From positions 50,611-114,610 of the forward strand of contig JAWKVM010000031.1 in the NCBI GenBank assembly GCA_041398025.1: a DNA stretch of 64,000 nt, given 5' to 3'. Below, piece after piece: positions 33,917 through 42,732 of this stretch. The notes below the pieces were generated by a model. It searched no databases. It was given only the letters and a program-made list of their open reading frames with translations, and was not told the origin of the DNA. Position 1 is the first letter of the stretch; every line of letters begins with the position of its first letter. The position numbers were made by a program, and so were the translations under genes. Source of the DNA: JANQPX01 sp041398025. Lineage in GTDB: Bacteria > Pseudomonadota > Alphaproteobacteria > Geminicoccales > Geminicoccaceae.

Positions 33917-34906
33917 ATGACCAACCCATGGTTCTCGATATTGCTTGCAACACTACTCATGGTAGCGACGATGAGTCCAAGCTCGGGCCAGACCGAAGAC
34001 CGGGGCCGGTATTTCGATCGCCGCGAGGAGGGCTGGTTCTGGTACGAGCCCGAACCGGAACCCGTTCCGGAGATTGCGCCGAAGGAAGCTGAGAAACCAG
34101 CCGCTGCGCCGGCGCCGGAGATCGACGTCGCCGCGCCGGCCGAGGCGACAGCGGACGAGCCGAAGCCGCTGAGCGCTGCCTGGTTTCGCGCGAACCTCGA
34201 TGACTATCGCGACCGGGCGCTCGACGATCCCTCACCGGAGAATGTCGAGGCCTATCTCTATCTGCAGCGCATCGCCTTGGAGCGTGCCGGCGGTTTTGCC
34301 GAAGCCAGCACCGCGGCGGCGGCCCGGGATCCCTGGCTGGACGCCAATTCGGAGCGGCCGATCGCGACCTATGCCGCACAGGCCATCGATGCCCTGGCCG
34401 AGGGCGCACGCAACGCTGTGCTCCGCGAACTGGCCAGGGAAACGGGCATCCTCTTCTTCTACCGGGCCGACTGCCCCCTTTGCGACAGCCAGGCCGGCGT
34501 CTTGAAGCTCGCCGGCGACGTCCATGGCTTCGAGATCGTGGCCGTGTCTTTGGACGGCTCGCCCCCTGCCGGCGGCCTGGAGGCGCACCGCCTCGACGAC
34601 GGTCAGGCCGACCATCTCGGTGTGGCCGCTCTCCCGGCAACCTTCCTCATACGACCGCCCGATCTCATCGCGCCCCTGGCCCAGGCGCCTCTCGATCTCC
34701 AGACCCTCGGACGACGTATCATCGGCCAGGCGCACGCTCTGGGTCTTGTGCCTGAAGAGACCTATCTCGCGACCCGCGCCGTGCGGCGGCCCTTCAACCT
34801 GCCGACCGACTTCGACGATCTGCCGCCCGAGATCCTGGACGATCCCGCCCGGCTGGTCGCTCATATCAGGCAGAAGGTCGGCATGGCAAACACCGGAACG
34901 CCGTGA
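33917..34906 (+). CDS. traF: TraF, F-type periplasmic pilus-assembly protein (thioredoxin-like)
   Basis: The 329-residue protein starts at ATG 33917 behind GAGGAG (33904-33909). It has a signal peptide (ILLATLLMVATMSPSSGQ), then the TraF motif RGWFWYE-like sequence (EEGWFWYEPEPEP), a Glu/Pro/Ala-rich linker and a thioredoxin-fold domain with LARETGILFFYRADCPLCDSQAGVLK. The C-x-x-C (CPLC at about residue 185) is intact, unlike F-plasmid TraF, which lacks it, so this version may be an active disulfide enzyme. It is coupled to traH. Confidence 0.92.
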   Translation: MTNPWFSILLATLLMVATMSPSSGQTEDRGRYFDRREEGWFWYEPEPEPVPEIAPKEAEKPAAAPAPEIDVAAPAEATADEPKPLSAAWFRANLDDYRDRALDDPSPENVEAYLYLQRIALERAGGFAEASTAAAARDPWLDANSERPIATYAAQAIDALAEGARNAVLRELARETGILFFYRADCPLCDSQAGVLKLAGDVHGFEIVAVSLDGSPPAGGLEAHRLDDGQADHLGVAALPATFLIRPPDLIAPLAQAPLDLQTLGRRIIGQAHALGLVPEETYLATRAVRRPFNLPTDFDDLPPEILDDPARLVAHIRQKVGMANTGTP

Positions 34907-36291
34907 TGACCAAGATCCATAAGCCCTTGATGCTGGCGACGGCGCTGTCGATTGGCCTCCTGAACCCGCCAGCGCGGGCTGACCTCCAAGGTGAGATGAA
35001 TCAGTTCTTCGACAACCTCGGCAACACCACCGATCCCACCGTCACATCCACCGCCAGGCGTGGTGTCATTGCCGGCGGCAGCGTCCAGATCCGCAATCGT
35101 ATCGTCGATACCAATCTGGTGACCTTCACCCCGCCGAGCTTTCAAGGCGGATGCGGCGGCGTCGATCTGTTCGGCGGGTCCTTCTCCTATGTTTCCGGCG
35201 ACCAGATCGTTCCGCTCCTGAAGGCCATCGCCAGCAATGCGGTCGGCTATGCCTTTCAGATCGGGCTTTCGGCGATCTGCGAGACCTGCATGGGCGCGAT
35301 CGAGACCATGCAGAAGAAGGTCCAGGCGCTCAATCAGCATTTCGGGAACTCCTGCCAGCTTGCACAGGGCATCATCAATGACGGCCTCGATGCCGCCGGC
35401 TACAAACGGCACTCAGACGCCTCGCTAATTGCCGCCACCAGCGGTGCGGTTGAGGATATCTTCGAGGCGCAAAGCGGCGATGCCGTCGGCGACGCGCAGG
35501 AGGCCGCTCCGGAGCAGGTGGCCGAGCAGATCACCGGCAATGTCGTGTGGCGAGCCCTGGTGCAGCAGGATGCGGCAAGCCGCTTTGCCTTCGGCGACAC
35601 CGCCCTTCTCGAAGTGATGATGAACATCACCGGCTCGATCATCGTTGCGCCACCGGTCGATGACGGCGTGGGAACGACCACGCCGCTTTCCCACATCCGG
35701 CCCAAATATGAACTGTTCGACGCCATGCTCGACGGCGGCGACGTCACCATTGAAGGCTGTGGCGGGGACAACGGCCCCAATGGCTGCCTGGATCCACAGG
35801 CGGAGACGATCACCCTCGAAGGCTTTCAGGAGCGGGCTCGGCTGGTGCTGCTCGGCGACGACACCACGCCAGGCATCCTCGCCAAGCTCAGAGCCAATGA
35901 TCAGGCGTTCAATGACGAAGAGGCCGCATTGCTGAGCAATCTGCCCACTGGAGCGGGCGGCATGCTGATCCGCACGACCAGCATCAGCCTGGATGCCGGG
36001 CGGACCTTTGCGGAAACCCTGATGCCGCACCTTACCACCGAATGGGCGCGGATCATCAGCGAGGACCTCATCGAGACGGTGGTGGCGTCGGTCACGCTTA
36101 CCGACAGCGAGCACGCCCAACATATCCAAAGGCTGGTCGATCAGGCGCGAACGCGGCTGGGCGAGGAGGTGCGACGGCGGCAGGACGCCCAAGGTCCGAT
36201 CTCGGCCGTGTTGACCGACTACAATGCGCTGCTTGCGGTCACCGACGATTTCATCTTCGCATCACCCGCTGACGCCACCGAGCGCCCCTAG
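34906..36291 (+). CDS. traH: TraH, F-type pilus-assembly protein
   Basis: The 461-residue protein has a signal peptide (ATALSIGLLNPPARA) and the TraH signature: LQGEMNQFFDNLGNTTDPT, GGSVQIRNRIVDTNLVTFTPPSFQGGCGGVDLFGGSFSYV, and FQIGLSAICETCMGAIETMQKKVQALNQ. The paired Cys in CETC and the GGCGG turn fit a periplasmic, disulfide-bonded protein working with TraF and TraU. Length and order (traF-traH-traG) are standard for F-type systems. Confidence 0.95.
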   Translation: MTKIHKPLMLATALSIGLLNPPARADLQGEMNQFFDNLGNTTDPTVTSTARRGVIAGGSVQIRNRIVDTNLVTFTPPSFQGGCGGVDLFGGSFSYVSGDQIVPLLKAIASNAVGYAFQIGLSAICETCMGAIETMQKKVQALNQHFGNSCQLAQGIINDGLDAAGYKRHSDASLIAATSGAVEDIFEAQSGDAVGDAQEAAPEQVAEQITGNVVWRALVQQDAASRFAFGDTALLEVMMNITGSIIVAPPVDDGVGTTTPLSHIRPKYELFDAMLDGGDVTIEGCGGDNGPNGCLDPQAETITLEGFQERARLVLLGDDTTPGILAKLRANDQAFNDEEAALLSNLPTGAGGMLIRTTSISLDAGRTFAETLMPHLTTEWARIISEDLIETVVASVTLTDSEHAQHIQRLVDQARTRLGEEVRRRQDAQGPISAVLTDYNALLAVTDDFIFASPADATERP

Positions 36292-36303
36292 GGAGACGCG
36301 GTC

Positions 36304-39138
36304 ATGGATGTCTACTCGATTGGCGACGGCCGGTTCCTGGAGCAGGTGATCCAGGCTGTCACGTTGGTCGCGGGGTCGGGTGATTTTGCCACAATGGCCA
36401 AGATCGGCGTTCTTTTTGGTGTCATCCTGATCACCTTTCAGGCGCTGACCTCCGGCGGTCGAAGCTTCAACTTCACACAGATCGGCATCGCCGGCCTGGC
36501 CTACGCCCTGATGTTCGGCAGCACCCAGACCGTCACCATTACCGATGCGTACACCCAGGACGTCCGCGTCGTCGACAACGTGCCGACCGGGGTCGCCGCC
36601 ACCGGCAGCTTTCTCTCCAGCATCGGGTTCAACCTGACCGAGCTGTTCGAGACCGCCTTCGCGACGCCGACCATGACCGCCCAGGGCTATGGTTTCTCGC
36701 TCGATGTGCTGAAGCGTGTGCGCATGAACAGCCTGACAGAGTTCCATCTCGGCAGCGCCAATGCCGGCACGCCCAACACCAACTTCGTCGACAGCTGGTC
36801 GGAATACATCAAGACCTGCGCCCTGCCCGCCATGGAGCTCGGCTTCATCACCAAGGACGATCTCTTCCGGACCACGGATTTCCTGTCGGAGCTCGCCGTC
36901 GACGATCCCAACCGAGCCGCTCTCCTGAGGGTCACGCCCACGCCCGAAACAGTGATCTGCAACGAGGCCTTTGACGCCCTCGAGACCTACACGCAAACCG
37001 TCTTCCTGCCGACGTTCAAGAACGACGTCCTTCCGGGCGTGCTCGATCTGGAGCCGCCGGCCGGCGCCGCCGAGGTCGAGCAGACGATCAACGACGCCTT
37101 GAACGGCCTCGGCGTCGGGCCGGCGCCGCAATCGAACTTCACGGCGAATGCGCCGCCCGTCGATGCCGACGATTTCATCATCACATCCGTCCTGGTGCCC
37201 ATCTACTACAAGGCCGTGCGGGAGCGCTACGTCCAGGACGGCAACTTCAGCTATGCCGATCAGCTCGACGATGCCGTCAGGGCGCGAAATTCCCAATGGA
37301 TGGCAAATCAGAGCCTTTTTGATCGTTATCTGCGGCCGATGATGACCTTCATCGAAGGGTTCGTCTTTGCCGCCACGCCGATTCTGTCCCTGCTCATTCC
37401 GGTCGGCGCGATCGGCATCGGCGCCGCCGGCCGCTTCCTGCTGGTCGGCGCGTGGATCCAGCTCTGGATGCCGTCGCTCGCGATCGTCAACCTGTTCCTG
37501 CATGATGTGGTCGCCGGCAAGATGGCGGCCCTCGCCGATGCCGGCACGCCGCTCACCAGCCTCGCGGGGCTGCAGCAAGGCGACGACATCATTCAGACCT
37601 GGCTTGCGACCGGCGGACTCATGGCCTCCGCCGTGCCGGTCCTGACGCTGATGCTCGTCTATGGCGGGGCGATCAGCGCCAACTTCTTCGCCACGCGCCT
37701 GCAAGGTGAGGACGTGGTGATGGAACGCCAAGCGGCCGGCGCCACCTTCGCACCGTTCGAGCAGATGCATGTCGCTCCAGCCAGAACCTTCGATCGTACG
37801 GCGGGCATCGCGGCGCAAACTGGCGCCGAATCGCGATTGGATTACTTCAGCTACAGTTCGCGCGCCGGCAGCATGCATGAGAGTTCGGCTGAGGCCCGCA
37901 TGCAGGCGGTCGATCAGTTCAGCAGCGATCTTCGCCAGAGCGTGAGCAACGCATGGACGTCCCAGCAATCAGCGACCGTCGGCGAGAGCTTCAGCCAGCG
38001 CCTTGTTGCCGAGGGCGGACGCACCGAATCGGCGCTGAATCAGCACTTCGGTGACATCATCAAGGACATCGAGACGAAGGCCGGTGCGACAAACAGTGAA
38101 GCCACGAACTGGCTCGCACGAGGGGCTGCCGGATTGGGTTTCAGAGCCCTTGGAACCGGATTTTCGGGTGAAACCAACCTTACTGAAGGCGAATCTAAGA
38201 TTGAGAGTGCGTCACAAAGCGAAGGATGGAAGACAAGCATCTCAGACCGGATCGGCAACAGCGATGAGATCAGAGCCAGCCTGACCGAAGCGATAGCCGC
38301 CGACATTCAAGGCAACACGTCCGACGCTCTCATCAGCTCCGAGATCCTCGGGCAGGATGAAGCGCTCTCCGCCTCAGCGCAGGACGTTGTCTCAGCAGGC
38401 AACGCGTACAATGAGTCGGTGAGTGCCGGGGCGTCGATGGAAGCCAGTCGAAACGTTTCCGCGAAGGTTCTCATTCCTGCGATTGCTGCCAATCCCCAAG
38501 CCGCCGCCGAGCTCAATGACGTGATCGTGCAGAACGGCCTCGCCGGCGAGGTTCAAACCTACGAACATTATCACGGCGAACGGGATACGGAGTCGTTCGG
38601 CGGCAACAGCGAGCTCGCGCACCTCTATGCTCAAGCACACGTTGCATCCCAGCATACCGGCACCGGCGAGGAGAACTCAGCACGGATCCAAGCGGGTCTG
38701 GCCGACGCGTTCCAGTCGGCCGAAGGCTTTGGTCGCTATGCCGGCAATGCATCCGCCAACGAGACGATCATGGCGAACGGACCTACCTTCGGCGCCACGG
38801 CAGTAGACGTCGGCGGTAGCCTTCCATCTGGACCTGCTGGCGTAGACGCGTTCAATCAGCAGCTGGCGGACACAAGGGAGTCGGTAGCCGATCACATGAC
38901 CGGCATCCCGTCGGCGAATCAGATCAATGTGCATGCTGTAGAAGACCGCAGGGCTCAGTATAACGAACACCACGCTGACCGCGTGGCAGCGAATCAGGAC
39001 GCGCAGAAAGAAGCGTTCGAACGGGTCAACACCGAAGTCCTTAACGCTCCGGGCGATCTGTCGAAATGGATTCAGAGTCAATCAAAGCAGGCTGATCCAA
39101 GGACCAGCCAGAGCGATGACGACGCGATCTCTCCCTGA
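36304..39138 (+). CDS. traG: TraG, F-type mating-pair stabilisation protein
   Basis: The 944-residue protein is unrelated to the coupling protein of the same name at 15669. Residues 1-480 are the TraG-N membrane domain (MDVYSIGDGRFLEQVIQAV; FGVILITFQALTSGGR; helices around residues 345-400 and 435-460). The remainder is a long hydrophilic, helix-rich periplasmic or cytoplasmic tail. F-type TraG acts in pilus assembly and mating-pair stabilisation, and its C-terminal region in entry exclusion. The start ATG 36304 follows GGGAGA. It ends the first tra operon; the strand then switches. Confidence 0.94.
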   Translation: MDVYSIGDGRFLEQVIQAVTLVAGSGDFATMAKIGVLFGVILITFQALTSGGRSFNFTQIGIAGLAYALMFGSTQTVTITDAYTQDVRVVDNVPTGVAATGSFLSSIGFNLTELFETAFATPTMTAQGYGFSLDVLKRVRMNSLTEFHLGSANAGTPNTNFVDSWSEYIKTCALPAMELGFITKDDLFRTTDFLSELAVDDPNRAALLRVTPTPETVICNEAFDALETYTQTVFLPTFKNDVLPGVLDLEPPAGAAEVEQTINDALNGLGVGPAPQSNFTANAPPVDADDFIITSVLVPIYYKAVRERYVQDGNFSYADQLDDAVRARNSQWMANQSLFDRYLRPMMTFIEGFVFAATPILSLLIPVGAIGIGAAGRFLLVGAWIQLWMPSLAIVNLFLHDVVAGKMAALADAGTPLTSLAGLQQGDDIIQTWLATGGLMASAVPVLTLMLVYGGAISANFFATRLQGEDVVMERQAAGATFAPFEQMHVAPARTFDRTAGIAAQTGAESRLDYFSYSSRAGSMHESSAEARMQAVDQFSSDLRQSVSNAWTSQQSATVGESFSQRLVAEGGRTESALNQHFGDIIKDIETKAGATNSEATNWLARGAAGLGFRALGTGFSGETNLTEGESKIESASQSEGWKTSISDRIGNSDEIRASLTEAIAADIQGNTSDALISSEILGQDEALSASAQDVVSAGNAYNESVSAGASMEASRNVSAKVLIPAIAANPQAAAELNDVIVQNGLAGEVQTYEHYHGERDTESFGGNSELAHLYAQAHVASQHTGTGEENSARIQAGLADAFQSAEGFGRYAGNASANETIMANGPTFGATAVDVGGSLPSGPAGVDAFNQQLADTRESVADHMTGIPSANQINVHAVEDRRAQYNEHHADRVAANQDAQKEAFERVNTEVLNAPGDLSKWIQSQSKQADPRTSQSDDDAISP

Positions 39139-39207
39139 CTTCGCCGCCCCAATATCGCTCAGCGTTGAACATCCTGAAAACTACAATTGTTGAGGTCAGC
39201 ATCCGCG

Positions 39208-39480
39208 CTACCGAAATGCGTCGTTATGAGATTCCCAGAGCCTTCGAGCGGCGTCATCGGATGCCCTTTGGTCCTCATTTTCCAGATGTCGTTCGATCTC
39301 TCGAAAAATGTGATCGCGCTTATCGCGCGCATCTTCTGGACTGACTGAAAACGGCCAGACGAACCCTGGCCCTCCAAGGGAGGCTTCTTTCGGATCCATA
39401 AACGAGATCCCACGGCCCTTAAAGATGCCGACGATCATCCCCACCACTATGAATGTCAAAACACCGATCGAAATCCACAT
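39208..39480 (-). CDS. Small membrane-anchored protein of unknown function
   Basis: The 90-residue product begins with a membrane helix (MWISIGVLTFIVVGMIVGIFKG) and continues with a soluble charged part (SPEDARDKRDHIFREIERHLENEDQRASDDAARRLWESHNDAF), probably helical. No family is recognised. It is convergent with traG, 69 bp away. The clear helix-plus-amphipathic-tail structure makes it more likely to be a gene than a chance frame; an entry-exclusion or surface role is possible but not shown. Confidence 0.55.
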   Translation of the reverse strand: MWISIGVLTFIVVGMIVGIFKGRGISFMDPKEASLGGPGFVWPFSVSPEDARDKRDHIFREIERHLENEDQRASDDAARRLWESHNDAFR

Positions 39481-39693
39481 GATGCTAGATCCGCTCTGAA
39501 CGCGTTGCTAGGATCACGAAGGGTAGCTCAATCGTCGGCTGGTTGGCTAGCGTAAGCCATCACGACTCAACTTTATGAGGCGCGCTCAACGGGATCACTC
39601 TTTTTCGTGGGATGCATTGCTCTTTGCCGGCCTCCCAACAGCCTGACCTCCCAGGAAGCGGCGAGCTGACTGACTCGGCCCCGCCCAGCCCGT

Positions 39694-39892
39694 CTAATTC
39701 ACGAGCGAGTAGTTCATGCTCCGCCCGCCCGCTCGATCGCGTTCAAGCATGCTGCGAGCCACGAGATCGTTGATGTCCTGGAGCGTCGTGTCCTGAGAGC
39801 GCTTCGCCCCTTTGGCCCGTGTCGATGACGTCAGCTTGCCCTCGAAACCATCGAGCATGCGGTTGAGAACCAGCCGCTGCCCTTCACCGAAG
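39694..39892 (-). pseudogene. fic: C-terminal fragment of a Fic-family protein
   Basis: The minus frame reads RFGEGQRLVLNRMLDGFEGK, LTSSTRAKGAKRSQDTTLQD, INDLVARSMLERDRAGGRSM and NYSLVN. This is the C-terminal winged-helix part of DUF4172-type Fic proteins (L-x-x-S/T-x-x-A-K-x-x-x-x-S-x-D-T-x-x-x-D-I-x-D-L). The catalytic HPFxDGNGR motif is absent. It is joined at about 39885 to a piece of a different gene. The matching N-terminal piece lies at 41960-42298 on the same strand, beyond hipBA. Confidence 0.65.
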
Positions 39893-40043
39893 CGTAGAGA
39901 TCCGACAGGGACAGGACCTTCTTGTCTTCGGGTCGCGAGAACCATTCCGTCAACACGCGGCCATTATGTCCGCCATGGAACGCATCCGCCATGTAGCCAC
40001 CGCCGCACGCGGGGCGGCCGTTCCTGATCGCAACCGCCGTCAT
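39885..40043 (-). pseudogene. N-terminal fragment of a DUF932-like plasmid-backbone protein
   Basis: From ATG 40041-40043 the frame reads MTAVAIRNGRPACGGGYMAD, AFHGGHNGRVLTEWFSRPED and KKVLSLSDLYASVKG before running into the Fic fragment in another frame. I recall similar N-termini (GRVLTEWFSRPEDQ-x-F-L-S-L-x-D-L) in DUF932-type proteins of alphaproteobacterial plasmids. It is truncated after about 50 residues. Just upstream, at 40121 and beyond, another short ending (WPYTSAEAFKAVSESEA then stop) looks like the tail of a further lost gene. Confidence 0.45.
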
Positions 40044-40210
40044 GGCTGAGCTCCATGACGGCGACCCGAGAGGCTCTCTCCACCTACAAACCCGTTGCGG
40101 CGACAGCCTTAGGCCTCTGACTCGGAGACGGCCTTGAAGGCCTCCGCCGAAGTGTACGGCCAGGATTCGACACCGCCGGGGTCTCACGTATCGCAGAATC
40201 TCGGTTGTAT

Positions 40211-40240
40211 TTGCCTGAGCGAACTGCTAACTGTCATATT
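40211..40240 (+). promoter_or_regulatory. Candidate hipBA promoter
   Basis: TTGCCT (40211-40216) and CATATT (40235-40240) with 18 bp between them could be -35 and -10 for hipBA, 30 bp before the hipB ATG. HipB normally represses its own promoter, so operators are expected nearby, but I see no clear repeat. Confidence 0.3.
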
Positions 40241-40270
40241 TGATGGATAATAAGGCTTTGGGCATCAGAT

Positions 40271-40660
40271 ATGGCGGTTAAGGTGAGTTCACTGAGCGCA
40301 CGGCGGGCGCTTGAAGCCCTAGGAGCGAATATAAAGACGGCTCGTCTAAAGCGGCGGATTTCCGTGAAAGGATTCGCCGAACGGGCCGGCGTGTCCGAAA
40401 GCACGATAACACGCCTGGAGAAGGGTGACGATGGTGTCAGCATCGGCACGCTGGCTATGGCTTGTCTCGTGCTTGGGGAGATCGATCGAGTTTCGGGCTT
40501 TCTCGACCCCAGTTCTGACGATACCGGACTCCTCCTCGACAAAGAAACGCTGCCGAAGCGGATCGATCGACCGCGACGGACAAAAAGAACAGTATCTGAG
40601 AACAAAGCCCAGTTCGATACGCCTCCAGACGGAGATGATGAGGAAGGGGTCGGTTTCTGA
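40271..40660 (+). CDS. hipB: HipB-like antitoxin, XRE-family DNA-binding protein
   Basis: The 129-residue protein contains an XRE helix-turn-helix at about residues 15-75 (LGANIKTARLKRRISVKGFA and ERAGVSESTITRLEKGDDGVSIGTLAMA). It has a charged tail of about 50 residues that probably wraps the toxin. The stop overlaps the hipA start (TGATG), the classic arrangement. It should neutralise HipA and repress the operon. The gene looks intact, while the DNA on both sides is decayed. Confidence 0.88.
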   Translation: MAVKVSSLSARRALEALGANIKTARLKRRISVKGFAERAGVSESTITRLEKGDDGVSIGTLAMACLVLGEIDRVSGFLDPSSDDTGLLLDKETLPKRIDRPRRTKRTVSENKAQFDTPPDGDDEEGVGF

Positions 40661-41889
40661 TGCCCGAAACCATCGTCGCACTCGGCGAAGGCAAGCGTGT
40701 CGTCGGCCGCCTCCGCTTTGAGAGCGATGGGCGGCGTCAGCATTCACAGTTTGAATATGCGAATGCATGGTTGTCCGCGCCTGACCGCTTCGCGCTCTCA
40801 CCTGGACTGACCCTTCGCGAAGGAAGTCACTACAACTCTGGCCGTGGCGACGTACGAACAGCGCTGTCTGGGTGTTTTGCGGACGCGGCGCCGGACTCTT
40901 GGGGACGAGCGCTGATGACCAAGGCGCTTGGAGGCGGCCTCAATGAGTTCGACTATCTGGTGCTCTCGGACGACCGAACACGGCATGGAGCATTGCGGTT
41001 TTTGGGCGACGACATGGAGCCGCTCTCAAATCTTGCGCCGCCGATCCCGCGTTTGGTTGACCTCGAACGATTGCGCGCGATCGCGCAGCGGTTTGAGCGC
41101 GATCCGAGCGGAGCGGAAGAAGAAGCCCGCGGTCTGGCCGGGGTGGCTGGATCGCTCGGCGGCGCCCGCCCCAAGGCAAACATCGAAGGCGGCGGGCTTC
41201 TCTGGATCGCCAAATTCACGTCCGCACGAGACACCAAAGCTGTCGAACGCGCGGAAGTTGCGACCCTGAAACTAGCGGCAAAGTGCGGTTTACGGGTGGC
41301 CGAAGCCAAACTCGAACTGCTGGAAAGCGACAGCCCGGTCGCACTCATTCGCCGGTTTGATCGTCGAGGCGAGACGCGCATCCCGTACATTTCGGCCCGC
41401 ACGGCGCTGGACTGGCAGAGCGATGAACGCGGCTTCTATACAGATATCGCCGACGTCATCCGCCAGATCTCAAGCAGACCTGTTGATGATCTGCATGAAC
41501 TTTGGCGACGGATCGTCTTCACCATTCTCGTCTCGAATACAGATGACCACCTCAAGAACCACGGGTTCATCTATGCAGGGTCGGATCGGTGGCGGCTATC
41601 GCCAGCCTTTGACATCAATCCTTCGCCGTCGCGCCGCCGCGTGCTTGAGACCGGCATCATCCAGGGCGGATCGTTTGACGCTTCCCTCGAGCTAGCCCTT
41701 GAAGCCTGCGCGTTCTTCGACGTGAGCCTGGTTGAGGCCAAACAGCGTGCAGCCCAAATGGCGAAGACCATTGCCGGCTGTTGGGAGCAGGGACTTCGGG
41801 ACGAAGGCGCATCGCCCGACGATGTCCGGACATACAGAGATGCATTTGAACATGGCGAAGCCGAGAAGGCGCGACAACTGGATGAGTGA
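40660..41889 (+). CDS. hipA: HipA-like serine/threonine kinase toxin
   Basis: The 409-residue protein shows the HipA pattern: GCFADAAPDSWGRALMTKAL, then the Gly-rich loop GVAGSLGGARPKAN at about residue 160, WIAKFTSARD with the ATP-binding Lys, and catalytic residues NTDDHLKNHGFIY (about 293) followed by LSPAFDINPSP (about 318). In E. coli, HipA phosphorylates glutamyl-tRNA synthetase and causes persistence; the target here is inferred. The length is close to that of E. coli HipA (440). All key residues are intact. Confidence 0.93.
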   Translation: MPETIVALGEGKRVVGRLRFESDGRRQHSQFEYANAWLSAPDRFALSPGLTLREGSHYNSGRGDVRTALSGCFADAAPDSWGRALMTKALGGGLNEFDYLVLSDDRTRHGALRFLGDDMEPLSNLAPPIPRLVDLERLRAIAQRFERDPSGAEEEARGLAGVAGSLGGARPKANIEGGGLLWIAKFTSARDTKAVERAEVATLKLAAKCGLRVAEAKLELLESDSPVALIRRFDRRGETRIPYISARTALDWQSDERGFYTDIADVIRQISSRPVDDLHELWRRIVFTILVSNTDDHLKNHGFIYAGSDRWRLSPAFDINPSPSRRRVLETGIIQGGSFDASLELALEACAFFDVSLVEAKQRAAQMAKTIAGCWEQGLRDEGASPDDVRTYRDAFEHGEAEKARQLDE

Positions 41890-41959
41890 CGGAGCGGCCT
41901 TGAAAAGGAGAAGCTTTTCGCCTCCAAAGCAACTCCCGGAGCAGTGATCTCGGAGCGCC

Positions 41960-42298
41960 AGTGTTGTCTGCAGCCAATCGTGCTCAGGCGTGCCCTGTCG
42001 CCCAGTTCGGATAAACACTCGACCGTCTCCAGTCCGGCGATGTTGATGCCGAGTCGACGCGAGAGGGACGAGCGGACCCGATCGGCCGGCAGGTTCTCGC
42101 CTTCGATTTCACTGGGCTTCAAGGCATCTTATGTCAGGGTGGCAGCACTGCTTCGGATTGCAGCTCGAAGCCAAGCGCGCTCATTCGACCGATCAACCGG
42201 CTCCGACGATGACATACGTCGGCAAGTGACGCGGACCATTCCTTGTCGCGCCAGCGACGTCTCGGCCAATCCGCCTCCTCGTGGATGTACGTCAGCAT
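41960..42298 (-). pseudogene. fic: N-terminal fragment of a Fic-family protein, frameshifted
   Basis: From ATG 42296-42298 the minus strand reads MLTYIHEEADWPRRRWRDKE, then LIGRMSALGFELQSEAVLPP and a stop at about 42135. The adjacent frame continues with ALKPSEIEGENLPADRVRSS and LSRRLGINIAGLETVE. This is the DUF4172 N-terminus of Fic proteins (D-W-P-x-x-R-W; G-R-M-x-x-L-G-F; S-E-I-E-G-E). A frameshift near 42135 and loss of everything after about 41960, where the antisense of hipA begins, make it inactive. The C-terminal piece of such a gene lies at 39694. Confidence 0.72.
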
Positions 42299-42732
42299 TC
42301 ACTGCAAAGTCTGCGGCGATTATGCTGTGATTTCGCCGCCTGGCGAATTTGGCCGCACTTTTCGCAGCGATGACGCCTGATCCTCGACGCAGGGTCCACC
42401 AAAGTCGAAGAGGGAACAATCCCTCGCTGCCTGCTGTCGGAGGTTGCCCGCACGGAGCCCCATTTTGGCGCCCATGCGGGCAGCCCGTCGATTTGGTTCT
42501 GTGCTTGGCTGAGATCGGACCATGCCCGTCGCGGCGCGCGCGGCGGTCTCTTCGTCCATATCGGCAGCACACCGCTTGGCGGCCATCGACAGCTGGCCAG
42601 ATATCGGCATGTCACGCTGCTGAGTGGTCACGAGCTAGTCGGTCTGCTGCAAGTCAAGCCGCTGCATCTGTTTCGCCCCGAGGGCAAGGTTCCCGTCGCC
42701 GATCCATCCTCGAATGCGCGACCGCCGGCCGA
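42299..42732. other. Decayed segment carrying hairpin copy B
   Basis: Apart from the palindrome at 42443-42484 no intact gene is seen. A plus-strand frame ending at 42736 (GGLFVHIGSTPLGGHRQLAR, then HVTLLSGHELVGLLQVKPLH, LFRPEGKVPVADPSS) reads like real protein but lacks a start. The ATG at 42522 lies one frame away, so it may be a frameshifted gene once controlled by copy B. Confidence 0.35.
42443..42484 (+). promoter_or_regulatory. 42-bp hairpin repeat, copy B (diverged)
   Basis: Arms GTTGCCCGCACGGA and CCCATGCGGGCAGC with loop GCCCCATTTTGGCG. It has three arm mismatches and a changed loop compared with copy A. Length and spacing are exactly as in the other copies. An ATG (42522) follows 37 nt later, but the frame is short. 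Confidence 0.55.

Noticed and set aside
36262..37968. Long minus-strand frame of 568 codons opposite traG (F type)
   Set aside because: Antisense shadow of traG with His/Arg/Gly/Asp-rich composition and no domain.
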